Origin: Pteria penguin
Taxonomy: Eukaryota > Mollusca > Bivalvia > Pterioida > Pteriidae
NCBI GenBank assembly: GCA_035048485.1
Contig: CM068584.1
Span: 59,025,739-59,089,738, forward strand
Reading direction: 5' to 3'
DNA: 64,000 nucleotides
Shown: in pieces, positions 12,778 to 24,077 of the stretch
How the letters are laid out: every line of letters starts with the position of its first letter
How positions within the stretch are numbered: the stretch's first letter is position 1
The notes under the pieces: model-generated
Databases searched by the model: none
The model's input: only the letters and a program-made list of their open reading frames with translations
Told to the model about the DNA's origin: nothing
Made by a program: the position numbers and the translations under genes

Positions 12778-15600
12778 AACAAGAGGCCCAAGTGGGCCTA
12801 TATCGCTCACCTGAGTACCTATATTATCAGTCATGCATGAAGGAAGAATTCATTTATTTTTGCATTAATGTGACTAAGTCAACACAGATGTTGAAAATAT
12901 GTCAAATTTTATTTCAGGCTAGAATAAAAAACAACACTTTTTTGCACATCCATTCAGGTGATTTTGATATTAAGCATTTCCTTTGTCTCTGCAAGAAGTC
13001 ATTCAGGGCAACAAGTTAGTCATTTTCTTTAGGTGGGGCCTTTTGTTGACTGATTTCGAGTCTGGGTCATGAACAACAATTGTTTCAAATATTGTCCAGA
13101 TCTAACTTAAATTGCCTAATTTCATATGTTGAGTGTTGAGAAACATCTAAAAACTTATTTAGATGTGTAAAGAAATGAAAAAGAAAATTTGACCACAGCT
13201 GGATTTGAACCGCTACTCTCCATATTTCAATTACCAAGTGGTATATGTACTATTGTGAGAACTGCTTTTTAGACATGGTGGCATTATCTGTTAACCAATT
13301 TGGATGAAATTTATCAAATTGATAGAGGACTTTTAGTACTTCATGTATTCCATGTTTCATTAAAATCTTTCATGTGGTATAACAGCAGAAGTGAAAAATG
13401 TGATTGAATTGTTCCTATACACCCTCATTTGGAAGTCTTAAAAAAGTCATAGAAAATCCCAAAATTGAGATATTGACAAAATTCTTTCAAAGTAACAATC
13501 CTTACCATAATTATGATCACAATAGTCCATAAGAAATCATCATTATCAATTAACTAGGAAATATGACACTTTTTTCTGCATTGAATCACCAAGTCCAAAG
13601 AAATGTCGAAAAAAATTCTAAAATTTGATTTTGGAAGGGAACCAAAATGACAATACATCTTCACTCATCCCTCTAGATCATTTCTATGCATTCTGTTTGT
13701 CTCTGTATACAGCCCGTATGAAAAAGATTGTTTGTTTGTTTGTTTGATTATTGTTTTACGTCACTCCACGATTATTTCACGTATATGGTGACGGCATCTG
13801 CCTGATGCATTGCATACAAATTTAGACCTTTGCAACGGACCCACCCGAAGCAGTGAGGGATCTTTTACGTGCCACGCCTACCGTGACACGGGACCTCGGT
13901 TTTTACTGTCTCATCCGAAAGACAGAACACCGGTGTGCCCCGGGCGGGAGTCGAACCCGCGACCTCTCGATCACGAGCCGAGCACCTTATCCACTAGGCC
14001 ACACCGGCTTCGTATGAAAAAGAATATTGTTAAACGAGGGAACTCTTTTGTGACCTACTCTTGACTATGGTGGCGCCACCTGTAAAGAGGTCTGGACGAA
14101 AACAACAGAATTTGAAGAGGATCATAAGTGACTTATTTCTACCAAGATTTATTAAAATCCTTCAAACAGTTTTGTAGAAAAAGTTGAAAATGTGAAAAAT
14201 GGCCAACCCCCCCCCCTTTTTTTTCTTTTGGAAGTCTTAAACGTAAAATTCCTAATTTCATATGTTGAGTGTTGAGAAACATCTAAAAACTTATTTAGAT
14301 GTGTAAAAAAAAAAAAATGTTTTTGACCACAGCTGGATTTGAACCGCTACTCTCCATATTTCAATTACCAAGTGGTATATGTACCATTGTGAGACCTACT
14401 TTTAGACATGGTGGCATTATCTGTTAACCAATTTGGATGATCCGCACAAAAAACAAAACCTTTGAAAAGGACTATGAGTACTTGCATCCTACCCAGTTTC
14501 AAGTTGTTCTGTTTATCAATTTTAATTTATTAAAAATTGTCCCCCCCCCCCCCCCCTTTTCTTGGAAGTCTTAAAAAATTCATAAAAAATTCAAAAATCG
14601 AGATATTGAAAAAATTCCTTCACACCAGCATTCCTTACCATAGAAATGATTAAATGAAACCAAATGAATGCATCAATGTTTACTAAAAGAAAATAATAAC
14701 TCTTTAATGCATTAAAATAACAAAGTCCAAAATAAAAATGAAAAAACGTCAAAAATTTGATTTCGGAATGGAACCAAAAATATCAACACTTCTTCCCATA
14801 TGCCTCTATCTCATTCCTATGCAGTCGGTTTGTCGCTGTATGCACCAGATCTGAATAAGAAGTTTGTCAAAGGAGGGTACCCTCTGTGACCTACTTTTGT
14901 CTGTGGTGGTGCCACCTGTTCATGGATCCTGACAAAGATTACCACATTTGTCGGGGACCTTGAGTATTTGATGCATGCCAAGTTTCATTGAATTCCAGCG
15001 AGTGGTATTGAAGAAAAATTCAAACTGTGAAATGTTTACACCAATTATCCCACCCCCCCCCCCCCCCTTTTTCTTGAAAGTCTTAAAAAATTCATAAAAA
15101 ATCCAAAACATAAAATATTGAAAAATTTTCTTCGCAGTAGTATTTCTTACCATCAAAATGATCAAATTAAACCAAATTAATGCATCAATGTTTACTAAAA
15201 GAAAAAAATACCTCTTTTCTGCATTAAAATTACCAAGTACAAAAAAACGTCAAAAATTTTATTTCGGAATGGAACCAAAAATAACAACACTTCTTCACAC
15301 ATCCCTCTAGATCATTCCTATGCATTTGGTTTGTCTCTGTATGCCCCCGGTCTGAAGAAGAAGTTTGTCAAAGGAGGGTACCCTCTTTGACCTACTTTTG
15401 CCTGTGGTGGCGCCACCTGTTGATGAATCTGGACGAAAAACAACAACACTTGTAGGGGACCATGAGTACTACATGCTTATCAAGTTTCATCAAATTCTGT
15501 TCAGTGGTTCTGGAGAAGAAGTCGAAAATGTGAAAAGTTAACGACGGACGAACGATTGATCACAATAGCTCACTTGAGCCTTTGGCTCAGGTGAGCTAAA
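12778..15600. repeat. 2.8-kb modular repeat with hairpin end
   Basis: Starts AACAAGAGGCCCAAGTGGGC with TCGCTCACCTGAG and ends with an imperfect hairpin (GCTCACTTGAGCC, three T, GGCTCAGGTGAGC; 15568-15596) followed by CTAA. CTCACCTGAG at the left pairs with CTCAGGTGAG at the right. Internal modules repeat: the block with ATGTTGAGTGTTGAGAAACA occurs at 13127 and 14263; blocks with GTCTTAAAAA and TCCTTACCAT occur at least three times; GTGGTGCCACCTGT-type blocks occur three times. No protein-coding frame. Probably a non-autonomous element; the hairpin plus CTRR-like end recalls Helitrons, but no 5' TC end was found. Confidence 0.7.
13728..14010 (-). repeat. SINE family A nested in the 2.8-kb repeat
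   Basis: Complete copy on the minus strand, flanked by the 13-bp direct repeat CGTATGAAAAAGA (13715-13727 and 14011-14023). Confidence 0.95.
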
Positions 15601-15782
15601 AATTGAAAATTATAGAATTGTTAGAAAGCAATATATCTACATATTAATTGTATATGTATCAGTCTATCATCAACCTCATTCAATTAGAAATTTCTTTTAC
15701 CAGTTTATAAATTCATAGTATTATTTTTACCTCAATATTTATTCTGTGTACAATGTACATATATCTGTTCCCTAGATGTAAA

Positions 15783-16022
15783 GTATGCATGACTCATTTG
15801 GTAAGATGCTTGACTTGTGACAGTAAAAATGAGGCCAGTTTCATGGCAGGGAGTGGCACTCAAAAGTTCCTGCACTGTTTCGAGTACCCAATGGGTCTGT
15901 TGCATTAGCAGAATTTTCTAAAGCAAGTCATCAGGCAGATGCCATTTGTCATCATCATATTATACATTGACTTTAATCATGAAATGTTCATTGTTGTGAT
16001 ATAAAACAAGCATCAATCTATC
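15783..16022 (+). repeat. Diverged SINE-like repeat
   Basis: A tRNA-like head relic (TGGTAAGATGCTTGACTTGTGA) and the family-A body phrases CGAGTACCCAATGGGTCTGT, CAGGCAGATGCC and a GTGATATAAAACAAGCATCAATC tail. Too diverged to find a target duplication. Confidence 0.6.
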
Positions 16023-16084
16023 AATAGAGAGCACTATTGCAACAGCTGTCTGCACATGAAGAAAGAAATGGAAAAAAATCTTAC

Positions 16085-16741
16085 TTTTATTTTGCTTGGT
16101 GAGAATGAGCGTACATTAATTTGCTTTGGTCTGGATTCTGCATGGACTATGTTCTCTCTATCTTTATTACTTGTCAGCTTGGGTGCAATATTTTGAAAAC
16201 TTGAACACAGGCTTCTCTGCTTTAGAACTGCAGGGCTTATTTTAACCGTGGCTGCCGAATCTTTCTTTGGTGTACTGAGAACCCTTTCTGGTGTTTTATT
16301 TACAGGTTTCATCACAATACGCTTAAATTTCACCTTTCGGGGAGTGGGGGAATGTTGAATAAGCCTTCTGCTAGCACTCGGAGGACCCTTTGTAGGTGTA
16401 GGTTGGAATGATACTACATTTGTCGGTATTTGTGAATCTGATCTAAGATACTTTGTTCGAAGAAAAAATACAAGTTCTTGTTTCTCTTTCCTTATAGCGT
16501 CAATACGGTGAATCAGATCATAATCGATCTTACTCAATTTATCTAACTTTGTGAAGCAAATTCCACAAACGTAGGTTGAAAGCCCATCGCCTACACATGG
16601 AACATAACCAAGGATCTGCGCGAGTTGGTTAAAGACGACGAAAGTGTTACCAAAAATTGATCTTCGAGACTTTTTCGGCAGATTTTCATGGCAAATACGA
16701 CATTCTGACGCGTTTGCAGTTTCGCTACTGGCCGTCGCCAT
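16085..16741 (-). CDS. Zinc-finger N-terminal exon of the transposon gene
   Basis: 219 codons from ATG at 16741 to a donor (AAA|GTAAGA at 16085). Residues 14-60 hold paired cysteines in a C-x2-C ... C-x2-C arrangement (CRICHENL near residue 14, VCGICF near residue 60), resembling a ZAD-type or treble-clef finger. The rest is Ser/Pro/Lys-rich and likely disordered, with TP/SP sites. The exon reads open throughout, unlike the later exons. It starts 176 bp inside the right TIR, so the promoter must lie in or near the TIR. DNA binding of transposon ends is a reasonable guess only. Confidence 0.6.
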
Positions 16742-16861
16742 TGCTGTTTACAATTTCTAATATTAACTTTCCCGAGTTATGTAAAACGTCATTTGATTGG
16801 TGCGGTAGCTCTCTCCCGCATCCAATGAAGCGGGATATTTAAAATTCTCATATCGGTGACT

Positions 16862-16917
16862 AAATCCGCCAAGGCGTAATGCAGTAGAAGGAAACGAAGC
16901 CTTGGCTTGCGAAGATG
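16862..16917 (-). repeat. Right terminal inverted repeat
   Basis: On the minus strand it reads CATCTTCGCAAGCCAAGGCT and continues to GCCTTGGCGGATTTA, matching the left end with a few substitutions and without the left end's internal duplication. Confidence 0.85.
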
Positions 16918-18597
16918 CAAATTCATCCGATATCAAAAGGCAATTAGCTGAAGCCTACCAAAATGTATATATTAGTTATCAACATTTTGAGAAGGACGGT
17001 AGTGTATGGTCCATTGATAAAATTAAAACACAAAATGAGGTCCATACAGAGAAGTAAACCCCTCTCTCCGGGAGTAGTTACAATCCCCTACCCCCTAAGA
17101 TATGAATATAAAAGCATTTTTAACATTAAAAATTCAGACCAAAAATTGTTTTCTTTGGTCGATTATAGCCGCCGTGCATCCCGCATCACGATCTCACCCG
17201 AGTTTCTCGTATCAAAAATATGCAATGAGTTCAACACTTGTAGCTTGGAGTTTCCCGTTCCCTCTATGAAAATGTTACATTAAAAATAATTGTTACGGAA
17301 AACACGTCTACCAATAATATATTAAATTTATTATTGTATAGTAACGTAATAAATACAATATACAGCGTTGGTTTTGGGGAATGGAAAGCCTTAAGCCGAA
17401 ATGGTATCCGGAAGATGTAGGATTTTATTCACCAAATGACAACAAAGCAAGAAAGTAAATGTACGTTTGTGATTAACGTGTTTGGACTAAAACGAAATGA
17501 AATCTTTCCTGTGCATATAACGGAGGAAAGGGGTAATCAGCGTCACGTTAATTTGTTGTTGTTTTCCAAAGGAGAAAAGAGGCATTACTGCATCGTGCAG
17601 TAGTAGCAGATTGCTAGGGGACCGGACAAATCACGACGAGGAAACTTTTTATTGCAATTATTGTTTTACATGGCTTTAGTAGAAAGGATCTTTTAGATGA
17701 GCATATGCCATACCCTTCACCAACGGGATCTCAAAAGATGGCATTTCCAAAGTCAGATGCAAAAAAATAGTCAAAGCTGACTTCTCAAAATTTCGCGGTC
17801 ATCGGTATCGACCTGTAATAGTTAAGCCGCTATCTCACTTTAAAGTTTTTACAGAATTACGTAATGCATAAAACTTTTATATTTTTTTGTCTTAACGTCT
17901 TAAAAATAATACAAAACAATTTAAAATGACAATTACACAGCGTTCATAAAATTTACCTTACTTATTTGGCACAGCGCTGAGTTGTCATACAGGACTTAAC
18001 GTGTGTGGATTAATCGTGTGTTACAGCGCCGTTCACGTGGAACATATTATACTTAATATAACTAAATTGACAATTATAAAGGAAACCCTCGATGTTTAGT
18101 GGTCAGTACGGGAGACACGGAATTATCTAAATGAATTTGGTAATACACACACTCTGCCCAGCTTTGTGGCATTACGTCACCACGCTTTCTATAGCCATAT
18201 TCGGGCCACTATAAATGCGTGTATTTTATTGTCTTGGTAAAAAAATTAATAATTATTTCTCTTTTGTCCCAAGCGTTTTTATGTATGATGTCGCTATAAA
18301 TGCGTGTATTAATATAAGTATCTGGGTTGTGTTTATTAATAACCTGTGTATTTCCTATGAAAATCCTACACGTTTCCTTTTTTTTTTTGGTTTTGCTTGT
18401 TTCGCGTTGTTTCTTTTTAGTCATTTAGTCATTCTGCTTATCATTACCATTCTTTCTTTTTTTTTTTTTGTTTCTTTCTTTGTTAGTGTTCCTTCCCCTC
18501 TTCCTTTCCCTCTCTTTCTTTCTCCCGTTTTATCGAAAGAGGAAGATCCGCCACGTTGCCTCGGCAACAGGTAGGCTCTAGTATATCTATCTACCTA
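16918..18597. other. No gene recognised
   Basis: Open frames at 16963-17283 and 18215-18574 have compositions typical of AT- or T-rich non-coding DNA. CGATTATAGCCGCCGTGCATC and the following ATCTCACCCGAGTTTCTCG (17160-17210) look like a repeat phrase, but I find no second copy in the window. Confidence 0.4.
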
Positions 18598-18864
18598 CAT
18601 TAATGAAAAGTGCACCTGCAGTTCATGCCGTTTGCAATACACAGAATCCAGCGCAGGACATGCAGTTGTAGCTAAACTGCTCCATAAAACTAACAATACG
18701 AGTGTGTATACACTTTTCACAGATGCATTCAAGGAATTAGTGCAGTCCAAGGGTAAAGTCCTTCCATTATCGGACACAGGTCCAGTAGTCGAGGCATTAA
18801 AGGGCATATTGCCAATCACAATAAAATATGCAGCAAGAGGAGACAAGATTTTCAAAATAACCGG
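18598..18864 (+). CDS. Possible OB-fold/zinc exon, unknown product
   Basis: A frame with no stop up to a GTATGT donor at 18865. It begins with a CTCSSC-type cysteine pair and continues with a segment (SVYTLFTDAFKELVQSKGKV) patterned like the OB fold of RPA-C/Helitron-type ssDNA-binding proteins. It may belong with the integrase and protease remnants downstream. Assignment rests on pattern only. Confidence 0.3.
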
Positions 18865-19027
18865 TATGTTAGAAGGTTGGGTTATTCTATTGAAGATATA
18901 TATAATGCCCAGAAAAAAAATCGAGGTTTATGTTTTTTACAAAATTATCTAAAATCTGGCGTTGTACCGGGTGACGGAGAGCTCTTTATATGTTCTAGAG
19001 AAGTAAAAAACTACTGGGTTACTAGGA

Positions 19028-20060
19028 ATGAATTTAAGTCCTGTAGATAATCAAGATAAGTTAGTTATTCCCACCGAAATGAGAAAGGAGGCAATGTATC
19101 TTAATCATGATACTCCTCTTTCTGCTCATCAAAGTGTTAGTAGGACTAGGGAAGGATGTAAAATGAAATTCTGTTGGTATGGAATGTCTAGTGATATTCA
19201 TAATTATGTTGCTTCATGTCTCCCTTGTCAAAGAAACAAGAAAGGTAATCGTACTGCTAAGTGGGAATTAAATAATTTCCATGCAGGAGTACCAATGGAA
19301 AGAGTTTATTTAGATTTTGGGGTCCTTTGAAAGTAACTCAAAGTGGAAACTCATATATCTTAGTTATGGTTGAACAGTTCACTAATTGGGTTGAATGTGT
19401 AGCTTTGCCTAATCAAACTGCAGAAATTACAGCACAAGCTGCAGTTGACCATTCTTTTTTCTCGTTTCGGATGCCCCTTTCAAATTCACACTGATCAAGG
19501 TACTAACTTTGAGTCATTTATTTAAAAATCTGTGTAAAAAATTAGAAATTTGTAAACAAGAACCACACCTATGAGACCCTCAGCCAATGGGCAAGTAGAA
19601 AGATACAATCGTACTCTAATGAATGCTATCCGTTGTTTTGTATCAAGTACTCCTGAAAAATGGGATCAGTATATACCCAAATTAAGTAGTGCTCTGCGAT
19701 CTGCAGTTAACAGAAATACTGGTTTATGCAGAAATGTCAAAAATTAAGACCCGTATGGAAAGGTCCTGGAGTGATTGTTGAAAAAGCTCAATGATTATAT
19801 TTTCAAAGTCCGAATTAGGGATCTGTGTTGAATCATGACAGACTGAAACTATCTAAATCTGATAAAGTACCCCCTTGGATAACTACATTCCAGGAATCCA
19901 AGGTAACACCCCCGGGTCTATTCTGTTTTTGCCAAAAACCTGATCATGGTGCATTTATGATCCAATGTGATGAATGCAGTGTGGTTTCATAGCGCATGTA
20001 TTGATCTAGATGCAAATGAAGCAGAGTTGACAAATGTTTTCAGTCTTCATTGTAAAAGTC
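19028..20060 (+). pseudogene. Retroelement integrase followed by a PHD finger, decayed
   Basis: 19028-19330 contains an H2C2 integrase zinc-binding site (H-x3-H as HDTPLSAHQ..., then CLPCQ). Beyond it, in shifted frames, come core-domain remnants: a D-containing strand near 19315, HTDQGTNF near 19490 and NGQVERYN near 19590, which are the places of the catalytic D, D and E. Stops and frameshifts break the frame near 19330, 19460 and 19520. At ~19915-20000 a PHD-finger pattern follows (CFCQKPDHGAFMIQCDEC, then W-F-H and a Cys after a one-base shift). A PHD finger after an integrase would act as a chromatin-targeting module, as chromodomains do in other elements. The LTRs are not identified. 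Confidence 0.65.
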
Positions 20061-20112
20061 TGCATTAATTGTGAGAGGATATACAAGGCATAACCAGTAT
20101 ATTTTTTTGTGT

Positions 20113-20980
20113 TGCAGATTAGTAATGAGTAGGAGGAAAACCTTATAGGGATAAGGAGGGTAATAGAGGGGAAGAAGATGATTACCCGACATGTTTGTCG
20201 TTTGGGGGTCGCGATGAGACCTCCGCAGCTATCATAGATCGGGCTCTCCACCAAAAAATGTTATTAAATCCGAAGGATCTGGTGACAACTCTTGTTCGGA
20301 AATCTGGTACTGATAATGAGAGGGTTAAGCAAGTTCTGCAACATATGTATTATGTTGCAAAAGAGCCGGCTTGACTCTCTCTACATTGAGAAAATTGAGA
20401 TTGGAAGGCACTGTATTTTAGGATCAGGAGTGGGCACATCAACAGTTTCCACTCCTGTCCTTGAAATCAGTGCCTCATTGCCAGTAACAGAGGTGAACCC
20501 CTCCAGACTTGGTGTGGTAAGGCGTGTGGAAACTGTGGTGATTTCTACTCGTTCAGAGGACATGAGTACCACCAGTATCCATACTGCCGCCTCAAGGATG
20601 GAGGTTGCGTTGTCCATTTGTGTTGGTTCGGATGATTAGTTTAACAAGGAATATACGTCTTCGCCACTCATCATTGGAACCGACACGGAACCCACCAAGG
20701 TGAATGTTGAGGAGTCCCAGTCAAATACTGACTTGGATTCCGCAAAGGACACTGTGGTGTTTAGCAAGAGGCAAATGAGACGGCAGAGGTACAAGGAGAA
20801 TAAGAGGAGGGCTCAGCAGATACGCTCGGCCTCTTCTGCTCCTAGTATCTCTCCCGAGTACACTTGTAGAAGTTGCAGGTGGGCCTCAGGCGAGTTCTGC
20901 AGTTCCCATCCTCTGAAATGGGGCGGGGTTAGTGTCCTTTCCATAGCATATGTAATATCAAGTCATTGTGATTAATTATT
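20113..20980 (+). pseudogene. Coding-like remnants of unknown type
   Basis: A frame at ~20120-20368 reads as a plausible protein (includes DRALHQKMLLNPKDLVTTL and ERVKQVLQHMYYVA) and then stops. Another at 20430-20630 has a Cys/His-rich stretch (KACGNCGDFYSFRGHEYHQ). The frame at 20700-20975 is Arg/Lys-rich (KRQMRRQRYKENKRRAQQ) then Cys-containing. They may be parts of one decayed gene in different frames. I do not recognise the family. Confidence 0.3.
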
Positions 20981-21939
20981 AATTATTTTGGATTACAATA
21001 TATTATTTCTGGAGAAAATTAAAAAAAAAAAGATAGTTATTGCACATTATACATTGTCTACTCGTTTATTTACTCATTTATAATCATAATTTTATATTTA
21101 AAACTGACATTTTGTATGAAATGGTGTTAAAGGGTCACCTTTCTACATATTTCATTAAACAAACGGTGGTTGAAAGCCTCTTTCGTGGACCTCCATAAGA
21201 GCAACAAGAGAATCGGTAGAACCGATGGATGCTCCCCGAATGAAGGCTAATTGTAAAAGGGATATTTTTTTTTTCAAATGTCTGTATACATAAATAATAA
21301 TACAGTTTTATAAAGCAAATTAATCAAGAAAAACAAATATGCTTTAACTTGTAGACTTTTACTTAGTTAAAGTAAGACTTCGCTCCAATCCAAATGGCAC
21401 TGTGATCACTTAAGTACACAGACTGGGTGTGTGTCACCACTTCATCTTGTACACTGCACTTCTCAGAGATCTATCTATCCAAGTTTCATATTAATATCTC
21501 TTATAGTCTTTGTTATGCTCCGGACAAAATTTAAGTACGAAATATAACAAAGGGCAATAACTCCTAAAGTATGCAAGACAGAGTTACGATTCTTGCACAC
21601 TGCACTTTTCCTCATAGAGATCTATCTACCAATAAAGTTTCATATTGATATCTCTTATAGTTTTTTGTGTTATGCTCCGGACAAATTTTAAGATATCAGA
21701 TGTACCTCCAGTTAAACCAAGGGGAGGTGAAAACTACTTAATCCAATGTTCAACACCTCAGGACTGGTCATGTGACCAGTATCAGTGGGTTCAGAGAGGA
21801 AGGAGCCGAAAAGACGTGTCAAATGATGTGCTGATCAAGACATATTTCAACATAAAAATCCCCGGGATGAAGGAAGGCAAAGGTCGCAAAAACTCATAAA
21901 TCAAAAATAGTCAACAATCAGGCACTGTGTTCTGACATA
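20981..21939. repeat. Non-coding with a two-copy ~150-bp repeat
   Basis: CTGCACTT, CTCATAGAGATCTATCTA, AGTTTCATATTGATATCTCT and GTTATGCTCCGGACAAA occur at ~21450-21530 and again at ~21598-21685. The rest (including a short frame at 21645-21899) has no recognised content. Confidence 0.6.
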
Positions 21940-22627
21940 ATGAATGCAGTACAGGTCCTCCTCAAACAACAGTTTCCCAGCATTAATGGCCTACAAAATA
22001 CAGAAAAGGTGCCTGTCTGGGATGAACAACGGAAGAAGTGGGTTTATCGCCATCAATTTGACCGTGCTATGTCACCAGCAGCTCAAATCCACCATAACGG
22101 GAAATTTCATTGGGTAGCATCAGTAATACAAAATGGACAAATACACATTTTTGACAGTATGAGCAACGGGTCTATATCTCCGTCACTGGAAATTCAAGTA
22201 GCAGCATTGTATGGCAGGGATATGCCATGCCTTCAGCTTAAAAATCCCCAAAGTCCAACAACAAACGAATGGGGTAGACTGTGGCTTATTTGCAATCGCA
22301 AATACTGTCCAGTTTTGTTTCACAGGGTATATTGGCAAGGATTTAATAACCTATAACACAAAATTTTTACGAGACCACCTTGTTTACTGTCTTGAAAGGC
22401 AGAGTTTCGTACCTTTTCCAAAACACGAGACGAAAGAAAAAATTAACAAGAAAAAACTGTATTACGTTGATATAAACTGCGATTGCAATAAGTGCAGGAT
22501 GCCAAACGTCATGGAGGAAATGGTTGGATGTGACGCCAAACGGTGTAACATATGGCGTCATCGATGCTGCACTAACCAGACAAGTGACGGAGATGAAGAC
22601 TGGTTTTGTTCCCCTCACAGAACGTAG
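21940..22627 (+). pseudogene. Ulp1/SENP-like (C48) protease with C-terminal PHD finger
   Basis: The first part (21940-22260) contains the His box HWVA followed by an IFDSM box. After a one-base frameshift near 22250 the second part (to 22627) has the catalytic region QQQTNGVDCGLFAIA, with Gln, Asp-Cys and Gly in the order expected of Ulp1-type cysteine proteases. Residues beyond ~90 of the second part carry CDCNKC, a GCDAKRC segment, H-R-C-C and a final W-F-C, i.e. a PHD-like zinc finger. Such protease-PHD proteins occur in repeat-associated gene families of aquatic invertebrates. One frameshift separates the His from the Cys, so this copy is probably dead unless the shift is an assembly error. 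Confidence 0.7.
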
Positions 22628-23450
22628 TCGTAGATACGACACCTCACATTATTTACGGTTATTTCTATTTTTTCATCTGCCCAGACTCCCCTCCGCATGA
22701 CGGCTGTGCTAGGGGTCTTGGTTAGAGTTACAACCTTTCTTTTTATCTATTTATTTGCAGCACATAATCTATGCAGATTTTTTAAATTTTGAAAGTAATA
22801 AAATGAAAAAAAAAACCAGACCCAGTAGTAGAACCACGTCCCCGTCGTTGGGTCTGGTAACATGTATTCTATGGCTAAGAGTTCTACGGTATATTTTTTC
22901 CTTTCAGTTTAATTATTCATTTTTAAATTCATAAATTGTTCTTATCTTAACATCAAAACTTAATAAAGGTATAAATAAAAATTGTCTCAAAATTCTCAAG
23001 TTTTTATTCATATCCTTATATTTCACTTTGTTTCCAGTCATTCCATTCTTTCATGTCATTAAATCTTCGCTGTACATTTTATTCATGTCATTTCTTTTAA
23101 AAAGTAACTTGCGTGTGATTCATTTGTATCTAACAAAGTCAATAAAATATTATAATGAATGTAATGATATACTACATTTTAAAACCATAAATTAGTTAGA
23201 TGCTATATACCCCAATGAACTTTCGTATCTATTCAATTTCATGTCATTCTTCAGACATCATTGTGACCTTTTATACATACTATAAGTACATACCGGTACC
23301 ATTCTCAGTGATAATTTTGTTTCTTAAAACACATACATCGATAGTAAAAAAAAAAAATAAAAAAAAAAAAAAATAAAAAAAAGAGAGCAAAACCGGCATT
23401 CTTTGTGTTTTAAACACCCCAAACCCCGTTTTTACTTTTTCATATGTAAT
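22628..23450. other. AT-rich spacer with a hairpin and A-runs
   Basis: No gene. Contains the hairpin at 22816-22857 and long A runs at 23346-23382. Confidence 0.5.
22816..22857. other. Perfect 9-bp stem-loop
   Basis: CCAGACCCA (22816-22824) pairs perfectly with TGGGTCTGG (22849-22857) across a 24-base loop. It lies about 190 bp after the protease stop. It could be a transposon end structure or chance. Confidence 0.6.
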
Positions 23451-24077
23451 TTTCATGTCATTATACCTTTTCGTAATTTCATGTCATTTTAGAAAAAAAA
23501 AATACATGACCCCTATAATGAATAAGGCTTATGTAAAAAGTTGATCAATTGGTCCTTTATATCCATATATACCATAAAATGACAAAACATACCACATAAA
23601 ACACATTCTTTAAATTTCATATTCCGCTTATATATTTTCATGTCTTTAGTTTTCATGTCATTATACCTTTTCGCCGTTTCATGTCATTTCAGTGACGGGT
23701 GCTGTCACGGTGGCCCATATAATGTATAAAGTGTTGGTAATAGTGGATAGATCGGCTCCTTATATCCATTTTTACCATAAAGTGACAAAACATTCCTCAT
23801 AAAATGCATTATTTAACTGTTAACCTCCGTTTTATATATTTTCATGTCTTTAGTTTTCATGTCATTATACCTTTTCGTTACTCATGTCATTTCAGTGACA
23901 GGTTCTGCGATCCCTACAATGCACAAAGTTTTTCTAAAAGTTGATAGATCTGTTCCTTATATCCATATCTATTATAAGATAACAAAACAATACCACATAA
24001 AATACATTTTGAAACTTTAACACCCTAAAACCTATTTTCATGTCATTCATGTCTTTATATTTTCATGTCATTATACC
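23451..24077 (+). repeat. ~204-bp tandem satellite, three copies and a partial
   Basis: TTTCATGTCATTATACC starts units at 23451, 23651, 23855 and 24061 (spacings 200, 204, 206). Each unit also holds a ...TTGATAGATC-GTTCCTTATATCCAT phrase and ATGACAAAACAT. No coding content. Confidence 0.9.

Larger units (their letters stand above)
5221..16917. mobile_element. ~11.7-kb DNA transposon with TIRs, Academ-like
   Basis: The left end (CATCTTCGCAAGCCAAGGC at 5221) is the reverse complement of the right end (to 16917). Inside are two convergent genes: a RecQ-type helicase starting 219 bp from the left end, and a spliced zinc-finger/DUF6589-like gene starting 176 bp from the right end. A helicase beside a large multi-exon transposase suggests the Academ superfamily, but that name is inferred from gene content. 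No clear target duplication: AAAT on the left, CAAAT on the right. The element carries SINE-B copies, an AT microsatellite and a 2.8-kb repeat, so it is old. Confidence 0.7.

Noticed and set aside
18209..18574. Open frames on both strands
   Set aside because: They come from T- and A-rich low-complexity DNA with no domain pattern or splice support.
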